A stretch of DNA of 64,000 nucleotides from Uranotaenia lowii (taxonomy: Eukaryota; Arthropoda; Insecta; Diptera; Culicidae), in the NCBI RefSeq assembly GCF_029784155.1, contig NC_073692.1, forward strand, positions 323,141,906-323,205,905, given 5' to 3'. The notes below the pieces were generated by a model, which did no database searches, was not told the DNA's origin, and worked only from the letters and a program-made list of their open reading frames with translations. Below are positions 24,709 through 34,947 of this stretch, in pieces. The position numbers and the translations under genes are program-made. Within the stretch, counting starts at the first letter, position 1; every line of letters begins with the position of its first letter.

Positions 24709-25502
24709 AATAACTTTCTAACAACTGATAAAATCTGACACAATAATCTGACTTTAAAAACTGAATGAATTTCTAAAAAATAATAATATTTTTCAATATT
24801 GATCCGGTGTAATGATTTGTAATGTATAATGTATCAACTGCCAACACCAAACACCTTTTCACACAACATGCCTTTCGTAATTAATTGAACTAAATTAATT
24901 TCCGTCTTCGACACGCACTAGCACTCGCAGCTCTTGGGGTGAATTAATATCTGACACCTGATCACTGACAAAATCTGACGAATTCTCTGACTAAAAAACT
25001 GAAACTGAATCACTCGTCTCAATTCAACGTTCCACAAAACTAGCGCACTCGGGTGACTGGGGAAATCAAAACGGAAAATGACTGCCAAGGTGAACCAAAA
25101 TAACAGCAACAGAAGGATCAATCAGGGATTGCACAAATCATCCCAAATACCACCAGAAAATTCAATTCTTTCAACAAATTCGATATTTATTTGACCCACA
25201 ATCCAGAACAATCATGCACACTTTTACTTTCCTGTATTATTCCGTAAGATGTCCAACTCCAGAAAGTTCCGACCAAATCCGACTCAATCCGTGAAGTTTA
25301 CCGTCCAACCTTTTGAAATGCTCACACTCTGGCTCAGCAACGGTAAACGAAATGGCGCAGGCGCGATGGCGATGTCACTTTGGCAAAGCGGTTTGATGCT
25401 CCAATACCGCTTGCTTGGCTTGGCAGGCAGTCCAAGAAATTAGGATTGTTCTTTCCTCAACACAAGACGAATTTCCGTCGGTCACTAACCGCACTGTCCT
25501 TA
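24709..25502 (-). other. Gag leader of the BEL element
   Basis: This is a leader of about 0.8 kb between the candidate primer-binding site and the gag ATG. It contains several CTGAC words (24720-24760 and 24950-25070 on +), the same motif that is clustered after gag. No upstream protein is supported. Confidence 0.5.
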
Positions 25503-25520
25503 TTCGGTTCGAATGGACCA
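25503..25520 (-). other. Candidate primer-binding site of the BEL element
   Basis: Two bases inside the 5' LTR the element strand reads TGGTCCATTCGAACCGAA, starting with TGG as a complement of a tRNA CCA end. Which tRNA would prime was not determined. Confidence 0.5.
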
Positions 25521-25522
25521 AA

Positions 25523-25952
25523 TGTTCTGGATCGTCCCACTTCAACTATAGTGGACTGTAAACACTTTCACTTTGGGACGATCAGAACTAAGCATAACTT
25601 AGTGCTCACTTTACAGTCCGTGTCCGGGGGAGGCAATCAAGGCCCTGGGGAAATGGTTCAGTGATATTTGCACTCCGATCAGTATGAACACTAATATTCG
25701 CGGGGGAGGAATTAACTTTATTTCCCTTTACTTAAGGATCGATCGACGGGGGTACAAAATAACTGGAGCCGATGTGTAGTCAGTGGAGGTTGGAAAAGAC
25801 TCATTTATTTTGGTTTATGATCAGCTGTTGCTGTCGGCACTATCGATAGTCGATCGTGCCCATGGGAGTGAGTTCTCGGGAGAGAATCTAACACTCGGTG
25901 ATGTGGTTAGGGTGGCTCGGCTTTATAGCAGTTCATTATATAATCCAAAACA
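25523..25952 (-). repeat. 5' LTR of the BEL element
   Basis: This is the copy from which transcription should start on the minus strand. It has the same 430 bp, TG...CA ends and the same TATA-like and AATAAA motifs as the other copy. Confidence 0.9.
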
Positions 25953-26789
25953 GGTGTGGAGTATTAAACATGATCATTGATTGCAGTAAATTCAAACGAC
26001 ATTGGTGGTTATAATTAAATGTTTGTAACAAAACCAGATTTCGAATGATCACAATGGGTTTAACGTATCTTAACATCTTCAAATTTATTGTTTTTATATC
26101 ATTTAGCACAGAAGGCTCAAAACATCGATAACAGTAATTTTTTGTTTGGACTCAATTGAATTTTACAACGTTTTCTTCCAAAAACAAATATACTCGAAAG
26201 ATGGACAATGTTGGTGCATACATTTAGGGGCAAAAATCATAAACATTTCTCAATATTTTTTGGCCTCAAAAACAAATAAAAATTAATTTCATGCAATTCT
26301 CTAAGTCCTCGTACCGGTTCCATGTTCTTTTTTTCTTCAAACTTAACCATTTGATAGGGATTTTAGCCATTTTTTCGGTACGGGCTTTTTCAAGAAAATG
26401 ACTGTTTTTTTTTGCAATATCCAGAAATTATCATCAAATGACCATAAAAATTACACTTAAACTTATCCTAAATCAAGAAAAAAAGTTGATCTTTCTTATT
26501 AAACAACCCATTTGCTCCTAAATGCTTAAATTTGATCAGGAGAGATGTTTGTTTGTGAGCCTTCAAAAAACAAGTTATTTTAAGATTTTAAAATTTTATT
26601 TTAAGTAATTTAAAAAATCTCCCAATAAAAACCAAATTTAGCTTATTTGTAACTCAATTTACAGGCTTTCAAACGTAGTAATCAGTTTTCAGATATTTTA
26701 ATTTCATACTTAGTTAATGATGATTATCTGCCAAAATTTCATGATGATCAAAGTGACCCCGCTGATCAAAGTTCCCCCAGTTTACGGTA

Positions 26790-27399
26790 CAATATTATTT
26801 GCCGTAAAGTGAACTTTAAAGAATGCTGTTCAAGAATCCAAAGCCATTATTAATCTTGTTAAGGACTAGTAAATCAAAAGCAATATATTTAATATATGTA
26901 TATATTAATATATGTATTAACACATTTTCAAACAAGAGAAAAGCTTTAGTTACCTATCATTCTTTCTTCAAAAGAATAAAAACAAAAATAAAAAAAATAT
27001 GGGAAAACCATGAAAAAGAAACCTTATTGAATATATAAAAAATTGTTTAGTAAGCTCTGGTACCAGTTTCATGTTTGAAAAAATAAGTAATTTAGCTCCA
27101 AAAATTCTAAGTAAAGATTAAAGCTAGTGCTTGCATCTTCTTAAACAATCTTTTTTGCGATTCAAACTTTGTTTTGTCAAAATTGTTCTGAGTTGGCTTG
27201 AGGCTATTAGATTGTAAGGTTAATTCGATGCTGACATCTTTTTCCAGAGAGAGTATCTCAATCAACTCCACGATCGCTTCCGATGGAATCAAGCCAAAAG
27301 TTCAAATGAAATTTAAATTTCAAAAACCGTGGAAAAATACCGTGATAATTGTGAAAACCAAAATACCGTACTAATTCCGAAGCTTCGAAACAAGAGACA
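26790..27399. other. AT-rich DNA, no gene seen
   Basis: It contains an ATAT-rich simple stretch near 26885-26925. Short frames on both strands lack domains. Confidence 0.4.
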
Positions 27400-27690
27400 A
27401 TAACTTTGAACCTACGCCCTCAGACTTGAGACCTGAGACTTCAAACCTACAACCGAAGACCTGAGATCTTACATCTGAGACCTAGGAAATGAGACATGAG
27501 ATATAAGATCTAAGACCTGAAGTCTGCGTCATTTGGACTTAGACATTAGGCATGACACCTGAGACATCAGACCAGAGGCATGGAACTCGAGACCCGAGAT
27601 CTGAGTCATGAGAATTGAGACCTTAAAAAGACATAACATATGGGACATGAGGCGTGAGACGTGAGAAGAGTTACGTGAACTTGAGAAATA
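27400..27690. repeat. Degenerate GAGAC-word repeat
   Basis: Irregular iterations of words like GAGACCTGAGACTT and GAGACATGAG, spaced 6-8 bp apart, look like a decayed version of the heptamer array at 29970-30535. Confidence 0.65.
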
Positions 27691-29384
27691 AGTCGTGAGA
27701 TGCAGCGTTTTGAAAATTCAAAGTTTTTCCCAGTTTTCCCGGTTAAAAATGGTAATTTTTTTCCAGTTTTCGTTATACAGGCCGAGTTCGTTTTGGCAAC
27801 ATTCGATTTTGGCAACATCCGATTTTGGCACATGAGCCAAAATCGAACGGTCGAAGCGACATTACCTTTTAGTTTTCTGTATAACAGGACCAATATTATT
27901 TAGAAAAACACCATAAATACGTTTAAACTTTCTGAAATGGTGATAAAATACAACCAAAAAAACAAAAGTTTTTTAAAACATTTATAAAGTACTCAAAAAT
28001 GACAAAAAGATGAAAATTTCAAAAAAAAAACAAAAATCAAATACAAACAAAAGACAAAGAATGACAAAACAACTAAAAAATTATAAAGAATGAAAAAAGA
28101 TTATAAACAAAACAAGATTGTGCAAAATGCATCGAAAAGATGAGAAAAAACATTAAAAAATAACTAAAAATAGTCGAAAATTTACTAAATTAACGTTAAT
28201 GATTATAACAATAGTTATTTTTAAAAATAAGAGAAAAAAACCGTTCGATTTTGGCAAAATGCATCGAAAAGAACAGAAAAAAACATTAAAAAATGACTAA
28301 AAAATAATCGGAATTAGACTAAAAATAACGTTAATGATTATGACAATAGTTATTTTGTAAAAATAAGAGAAAACAATGAAGAAAAAACCGTTCGATTTTT
28401 GCAACATTCGATTTTGGCAACACAAAATATTCGGACACTGGTTTTTACTTTTTAGATATGAATCATAGCGTTAAAAAAATCAATGAAAAGCCCTCCATGT
28501 GAAAGAATTGTATAGCAATATATCCAATCCAAACTCGTATAGAACTCCTGCGAATACTTCAACTTTTTTCAACAGGTAGCCATTTCAAACGGGTCTTCTA
28601 AAAATTTTAGGATATTTTAGGTAGTTAAGTTATTCAACAAAACTCGTAACTATTAATTGCTTTGGTTAAAAAATGTATAAATAACTGACACGATTTACGT
28701 CCGAGTTGGGAAGCCAAGTAAAAAGCGGCAGATGATTTTGTTGATCATAATTTTCAGATTTTCGCCTGCGAAGATTTTTTCGTCTTATGTCGACCATGTT
28801 CCCAGAATGGGTTCGGGGCTACACGTCGAAAAGACATCTAACCAAACCCTACACTGACTTTTCTAAACTAGAGAAAAAAGTTGATGATTATTAAAAAAAA
28901 AAACAAATTAGTCAAAAAAGATTAAAAAAATGGTGACGGTTAAAAAAAAAAAAAATTATTGAGATTATCGATTTTAAAAATTTTCAAATATATTGGTTAA
29001 AAGTATTTCTATACTTAAAAAAAAGTTCTATTAGATGTTTTAAAACTAAACATTATTATCTGCATTGCTTTACAAACAAATACGAAATTGAAAGTGAACC
29101 TAAACCTTAACCTGAGGATGATCTTTTTCATACTTTCTTAAACGGGGTGAAAAATCATTTAAGCAGAGGATTCGTGAATATATTTATGTTTTTGAAATCA
29201 TGAATCGTGAACCTTAGTCGTTTAAATAAAATTTACAGAAAAATGAAACGTTTAGCGAGAACATCTCTAAAATTAATATATTTTTATGATATTTTGGGAA
29301 GAGCTGGAATTTCCAACTTCCCGATGAAGCAATTTCAAAGTTTTTCCCGGTTTCCCAGTTCTCTAGCAACACTGTAGAAGGGAG
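27691..29384. other. A/T-rich spacer with a tandem duplication
   Basis: A unit of about 130-140 bp occurs twice in tandem (about 28120-28255 and 28256-28400). Landmarks are ATGCATCGAAAAGA, ACATTAAAAAAT, AACGTTAATGATTAT and CCGTTCGATTTT. The phrase TTTCAAAGTTTTTCCC-like, near 27716, recurs near 29331. There is no gene. The minus frame at 27606-27893 has no recognised domain. Confidence 0.55.
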
Positions 29385-29905
29385 ACGTGAAAAATGGAAA
29401 GTGAGACAAAGGGCGTGAGGAAAGTGCAATGACAATTAGAAGTGCGAAGTGAGACGTGAGAAGTGAGATGTGAGAAGTGAGACGTGAAAAGTGAGAAATA
29501 AGACGTGAGCAGAGAGAGGAGTCGTTCCTCTCTGAGGCGTGAGAAGTGAAACGTGAGATGTGAGAAGTGAGACGTGAGACGTGAAGAGTGAGTCTAGAGA
29601 AGTGAGAACAGAGACGTTAAAGGAAACATAAGAAGTGAGACGTGAGGAAATCTGGGACGTGAGTTGTGAGGAGTATGAAGTGAGAAATAACGCGGAAAGT
29701 GGGAAGTAAAAAGGGAGACGTTAGAGGAGAGAATTTAGAAATGAGATGTGAGTTGTAAGAAGTATGACGTGAGAATTAACGCCGAAAGTGGGAAGTCAAA
29801 AGTGAGACGTTTGAGGATTGAATTTAAAGTGAGACGTGTAGAGTGAGGGCTACAAGAGAAACGTGCGAAGTAAGAGGAGAGACTAAGAAAAAAGTTTTGT
29901 CGAAA
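29385..29905. repeat. Diverged GTGAGA(C/A)G-type minisatellite
   Basis: Words such as GTGAGAAGTGAGACGTGAG are repeated with many substitutions and length changes. It is continuous in character with the cleaner array that follows. Confidence 0.7.
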
Positions 29906-29969
29906 TATTTTTGCACAAAACTACAACAAATAACGTTAAAAAATATAATCTGATCCCCCACTTTAAAAC

Positions 29970-30535
29970 TTTTTTCTATGAGAAGTGACGTGAGAGATGA
30001 CGTGAGAAATGAGACTTGAGGTGTAAGACGTAAGACATGAGAATGGCAGGTGTGAAGTAAGAAGTAAGAAGTGAGAAGTGAGACGTGAGATGTGAGACGT
30101 GAAACGTGAGAGGAGAGACGTGAGAGGAGAGACGTGAGAGGTGAGACGTGAGATGTGAGACGTGAGAAGTGAGAAGTGAGAAGTGAGAAGTGAGAACTGA
30201 GACGTTAGACTTGAGACGAGAGTCGTGAGACTTGAGGTGAGACGTGAGACGTGAGAGATGAGACGTGAGACGTGAGACGTGAGACGTGAGACGTGAGACG
30301 TGAGACGTGAGACGTGAGACGTTAGCCATCAAAAGTGAGGCATGAGAAGAAGCGAAATGACGTGAGACGTGAGACGTATGAAGTTAGACGTGAGACGTGA
30401 GACGTGAGACGTGAGACGTGAGACGTGAGACGTGAGACGTGAGACGTGAGACGTGAGACGTGAGACATGAGACATGAGACATGAGATTGAGAAGTCAGAA
30501 GTGAGAAGTGAGACGTGAGTCGTGAAAAGCTGACG
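29970..30535. repeat. Heptanucleotide array (GTGAGAC)n
   Basis: Two nearly perfect runs of the 7-mer GTGAGAC occur at about 30254-30320 (about 9 units) and 30376-30470 (about 12 units, the last with ACATGAG variants). They are embedded in imperfect copies. Because 7 and 3 are coprime, the minus strand gives frames with a repeating SRLTSHV heptapeptide. Those frames (29976-30332 and 30329-30541) are a by-product and not genes. Confidence 0.9.
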
Positions 30536-32171
30536 CCTCATGTCAACGTTTGCGAACTAGAAGAAAAGATTATTTTTGCTTTCGAACGTGAGTTGAATTG
30601 TAGATTTTTGGTAAATTTATTAACATTTCAATTACTTAGCATTTGCATAAATATGTCGATGGATTTCAAATTTTGAGCATCGCATTGTGAGTAGATTATT
30701 GAGCTTCAATTTCATGTTCATTCTGAAAAAAAACGATAGGGTTTTTATGGAATTACAATGATCTAATGAAATGATGCTTATTCTAGGTAATAAGAGTTCA
30801 ATTTGAATCTCATAGAAAATTTAAAAAATCTTGCAATTGATGTACAAATTTTTTAATTTCTCGATACCGTTAAAAACTCAACCCAGAATGACTGATTTGA
30901 TAATTGATATCACCTACAAAATTCAAATTGTTTTTTGTATCCTACACCAAAATTGTTGGAGTAATCATATTTTTCGGACATTCACAAAATTTTTTATTAT
31001 TCAGATACCAGTCTGGGCTATAATGCATAAAAAATTCACCCTCTGAATCTCGTTTCCATATGCTGAAACCAATAGTTTTTCTGACTATATACGTTTATTT
31101 AAAATTGCATCTAGCTTAAAACTTTTGATGTACAAGCGGTATGATCATCTGTGGACATAAAATTTGTAGAAGCCATTCAAGTTGTAAAGCGCTGCATGAT
31201 GCCCCAGTTAACGATAATTTCACGTGAGAGCAGCATTTCGGAAGCTAAAACCTACCTTCGAATTTCTTCGATTTTGGCCAAAACTTACACACTGAGCGAA
31301 GTTTGGCAGTCGAATTCAAAACTTATCTTTTTCTTCGAGAAAGAAGAGCAGTTATTTCATTTTTATGTAAAAATTTAGCGGTCTGTTGTTCTGGTTGGCT
31401 CTAAACCTCAAGATTGAATAAAGTCAGTTATCTGAATGTTCCCCTTCAAGAGCTCTCTAGCTCTGCAATGAATTCTACTAGTATTTTTAGGATTTAGTAA
31501 AACAAATGAAACTAGAAAATGAGAATTATTTTTATGTTCAAAATCCGAACGAGGTTTTAATTGCGTTCGAGAAAAATATAGGATGATCAGAAAAAAGTTC
31601 ATAAAACGAACGAAAGTTAGTTTCGAAACTTCTTTGAAATGATATCCGTGTTGATCCATAGTTGAACTTAAATTGAATAACCAACACAGGAAGAAACAGG
31701 AAAATTTAATTCGGTTTTTTCAGTACACGACAAGGAACTCAAAACTCAGAAAATGTGTCTTCATCAGTTAGGAATTTAGAGGAATATGGCGTTTTAAATT
31801 CAAAATTTGAAATTGACTCCTTGCTACCGATTGGGGGATCTGGATTTTTAGGATGCTAGTACCAAAAAGTAAAGATGAACCAACACAGATTATATGGGGT
31901 TCTAGTTCTAGGGAGATCACGAAAACGATCAAAATGATTGATGAATTGACAATATAGCTAGGATAAAGGGTTAAAAAATGTTTAATCGTACAATAAATAA
32001 GCAGTTTTTTTAATCTGAAAAAATATTGGTGGGAAAATTAAAATTTGTCATCAGACGGATGACACACATTTAATTTTATTTATCGACATAATTCACGAGA
32101 AACTTTACGATTATCAAATGCACTAATATGTTGCTCTTTTTTTCACCCATTCATCCAACCCGCGCGCACAG
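30536..32171. other. AT-rich DNA upstream of channel exons, no gene seen
   Basis: This is presumed intron, because the exon that follows starts in the middle of a codon. No TM1-encoding exon for that module was seen here or further left. Confidence 0.4.
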
Positions 32172-32269
32172 GAACCCACGAGAAGCGAATGGAAACAAAC
32201 GTGAACCACGCGAAAAAGGTTCTAGCAAAAAACCTCCGGATTCTGGCGTTGGACCGAGAAAAGCTAGAG
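32172..32269 (+). CDS. K2P potassium channel, upstream module, cap exon
   Basis: This 98-nt internal exon sits between an acceptor GCGCGCACAG and a donor GAG|GTGAGA. It reads as two bases of a split codon plus 32 codons (THEKRMETNVNHAKKVLAKN...) and ends in phase 0. The charged helical content fits the extracellular cap between TM1 and the first pore helix of a two-pore-domain K+ channel, but this exon alone would not be diagnostic. The assignment rests on the next exon, which continues in frame into a pore helix. The preceding exon with TM1 must end in phase 1 and was not found in the window. Confidence 0.7.
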
Positions 32270-32440
32270 GTGAGATTGATTTCAATTCGTGATGTAAAAA
32301 GATGAAAAACAGATCTGAGGAACGGTTTTACTTTTGATTAATTTCTATCAAGTGATATGCTCTGATGATGCGGAGAAATATTAATGGAGCGAGATATTGA
32401 AATTTGTTTGCACTAACATGCTATTTTTGCATCGTTTCAG

Positions 32441-32609
32441 AACCCGGACACCGATCTCTGGGAAGGAAGAGCGATCAATTTGGTCGAGGAGTATAGCACG
32501 GTCCTGTACGAAGCCTACAAACAGGGTTCCTTCGAGAATAAGCAAAACAAAAAGACCTGGTCATTCTGGAATGCCGTATTTTACTGTGGAACCGTTTACA
32601 CCACAATCG
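32441..32609 (+). CDS. K2P potassium channel, upstream module, cap/pore-helix exon
   Basis: Following a strong acceptor (TTGCATCGTTTCAG), 56 codons plus one base run to the donor ATCG|GTAAGT. The peptide ends WSFWNAVFYCGTVYTTIG. This is the first pore helix and the TTIG start of the K+ selectivity filter, cut by a phase-1 intron before GYG, as in the downstream exon pair 58764/58892. The upstream part (LWEGRAINLVEEYSTVLYEAYKQG) fits the second cap helix. Function: potassium leak channel subunit in the plasma membrane. No filter/TM2 exon follows within 25 kb except 58892, which is in the matching phase. A separate paralogue truncated by later insertions is the alternative. Confidence 0.85.
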
Positions 32610-32946
32610 GTAAGTTCGGGTAACGCTTCGCTTTGTTTTCTCTCTGTGGGGGATCAACTGATAATGAGATTTGGTTAATGGTGGTATCAAATAAACATTA
32701 AGATAAGCGCACGTGATTCACGGTTTCGCTATTGGAGGGTACCTTGATTGGGTTTTCCTTGGTTCAAATATGTAGGTTGTTTCTATCCGAGAAAAAAGCC
32801 CTTGAAAACAAGAACGGGGGCGTCCTTGACTTATTTGAGGTTTGGCTACTGCTCGATATTTAAGCAAGTTATTACTTTTGGAAATTGATATTTAAAAATC
32901 AATTTTTCTCATTCCATCAATCTACAGAGTAGGTAACCAAACGGTA
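32610..32946 (+). other. Intron sequence after the upstream pore exon
   Basis: It starts with a consensus GTAAGT donor. No coding signal was found before the inverted-repeat element begins. Confidence 0.5.
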
Positions 32947-33429
32947 ACACTAGTTTACAGCATTTTTGAACTCAGTAAACTGAAGGTCATTTCCAATGTG
33001 AAATCGGGCGCTGAATCCGAAAATGAAATTCAAAAAAATCTCAGTAGAACAGTTTTTGAGTTATGCTCCAAATATGAAATTTCGAAAAAATTAAAAAAAG
33101 TCTTGTACTTAGATTAAAATATCTCAGACGGCATAACAGTAATTTGAAATCTCTCTTTTGCATATTGAAGGTGAATAAATTTTCTATCGATCATCTGAAC
33201 ACTGTTTTTGCGTTTGACCAACAGTATTGTTGCTATTAGTGACTTTATGAGAAAACAAATTATAAAAAACGCTTTTTTTTTTTTTTTTTTTTCAGTTCTG
33301 TTTCAACCGTTGAGCAAGTCACATGTGACAGAGTGAGCAGCTGTTGAACAATTGTTGGTTTTTGAAATAGTGCTATTGAAAAGAGACTTTTTTTTTTTTG
33401 AGTGGTTACATTTGTGTTAAGACATACGA

Positions 33430-34888
33430 GTGAGTTCCGTGGTAGTTATGGCCGCGGATCCGGGAGGTGGCGGAACGCCTCCTAGAGTCTTCGGATCCCG
33501 TTTCGAGATGTTGGCAAATGAACAAGATAACGTTGAAAGAGGTGTTCCGTCTAAAAAAATTAAAAACGTGAAGAGAACAGCACAACGTGATCGGGAAAAC
33601 GAGCAAATATTCTCCAAGCAACTTCGACTGTATGGGAAGGATAACGGCGGAAGGTTCTTGATTCTCACTCGTACCGATGAAGGCAAGACGATGGATGATG
33701 TCAATCCATTTCTTATTAAAAAATGTATTGATAATATTACATCGGGAGTTGAAATAACCAGATTCAAGGATGGGAAACTTCTACTCAAATCTACTGATCG
33801 ACACCAAGCGGAGAAACTGTGCAAACAAAAATCGTTATGTGATTCAATACACGTGAATATTGTAGAACACGATTCTTTGAACCGAACGAAAGGCACAATC
33901 TACTGTCCGGATCTCAAGCCTATGAAAGATGAGGATATTCAAAAACATTTGGCAGAGTTCCACGTTGTCGAAGTAAGGCGAATGCAACGTATCAGCAGAC
34001 GAGTAACCTCTACCACAACGCCGCCATCACCACCACCTGTTAGCGATCAACCAAAGGAGAATGAAAAAAAAAACTAAACCTAACCTAGAAGACACCGGAT
34101 CTTTCATATTGACCTTCGATCTGAGTTACTTACCAGATACCATCGATGTAGGTTTCTACAAATGTAAGCTGCGACTCTACGTACCCAACCCAATGCGGTG
34201 CAATGTGTGCCTTCGCTACGGTCATAAAAAAGAAAGCTGCAAAGGAAATCGAGTGTGCGCCAAATGTGCCGAGTTATTTCACGACCAACAGCCATGTTGG
34301 CACCCAGTCAAATGTGTAAACTGTCGGGGCTCTCACATGGCATTCTCGAAGGAATGTCCAATCTATGTTGATGAGCAAGAAATTCAAAAAATCCGAGTCA
34401 CCCAGAGAGTAACGATGAAGGAAGCACGACAGAAACGGAGGCAACAGGTACCCCTTGAACTCATCATCACTCAACGTCCCTCTCAAACTTTTGCCGGTGT
34501 TCTGAGAACCGGAAGCAATGGATCGATATCACCAACTCAAACGCAGACCTCTCCAGTAGAAAATCCAACGAAGGCTCTGGCAAGCAGCAAACCGACGACA
34601 CTCACTAGAACATCGAATGTAACACGAGCGACGCAACATGAGAACACGGAACAACCAACGCCGAACCCAGCAAACTGGGTTCCTCCAGGTATGCAGAATG
34701 AAAATCACGAAAAACCATGTAATATAAAAAACCAATCAGATTCAGATTTGAATGATGTGACTAGTGTAAACTTTGAAAACGTTGATCCTCCTCAAGTATC
34801 AGAATTAAGTATTTTATCACAAGCAATATCCTCTTCCATTTTATTAAATGTTCCAGATTATACGAAAATTAACGACCAAGATATATAA
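33430..34888 (+). pseudogene. I-clade LINE ORF1 (Gag-like), one frameshift
   Basis: This is the RNA-binding nucleocapsid-like protein of the LINE, of about 480 residues in total. Part 1 (33430-34077) carries a Gly-rich N-terminus and an RRM-like/gag core. A run of ten A at 34063-34073 then shifts the frame by one base, and part 2 continues (34061-34888 frame). Part 2 contains three knuckles: CNVCLRYGHKKESC, CAKCAELFHDQQPC and CVNCRGSHMAFSKEC (CX2CX4HX4C twice, then CX2CX3HX6C), the arrangement seen in I-factor-like ORF1. A Gln/Thr/Pro/Asn-rich tail follows. Apart from the A-run the frame is clean. Slippage on the A-run, a real mutation or an assembly error are all possible. Confidence 0.85.
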
Positions 34889-34947
34889 ATTATAACAGAT
34901 ATTAAGATTCTTTTCTTTTACCACTTTGACACATCGGAACAAAAATT

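Larger units (their letters stand above)
20716..25952 (-). mobile_element. BEL/Pao LTR retrotransposon, gag-only, very young
   Basis: Two direct 430-bp repeats (20716-21145 and 25523-25952) begin TG, end CA, and look identical base for base by eye. The 5-bp duplication GGTGT flanks the whole (20711-20715 and 25953-25957), as is usual for BEL/Pao. The element reads on the minus strand, so its 5' LTR is the right-hand copy. A candidate primer-binding site sits 2 nt inside it and a purine tract (AAGGGGG) borders the other LTR. The interior has one long ORF (gag) but no protease, reverse transcriptase, RNase H or integrase. At 5.2 kb it is shorter than full BEL elements. It would need pol supplied by a relative. 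Confidence 0.9.
20608..26787. mobile_element. MITE with CCGTAAACTGGGGGAACTTT ends, split by a BEL element
   Basis: The terminal motif CCGTAAACTGGGGGAACTTT, followed by GATCA, is present at 20608 and in inverted form ending at 26787. TA lies on each side (20606-20607 and 26788-26789), which fits a TA-duplicating transposon. Without the LTR retrotransposon inside it (20716-25952 plus a 5-bp duplication), the element is about 0.94 kb and non-coding. The order of insertion is therefore MITE first, BEL second. Confidence 0.8.

Noticed and set aside
29385..30535. Possible CRISPR-like array
   Set aside because: There are no spacers of constant length between repeats. The units are contiguous heptamers in a eukaryotic genome.
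29976..30541. Minus-strand frames with a repeating SRLTSHV peptide
   Set aside because: They arise because the 7-base repeat has no stop in that frame. The peptide only mirrors the simple repeat.
33417..33896. 159-codon minus frame
   Set aside because: It is the antisense shadow of LINE ORF1.
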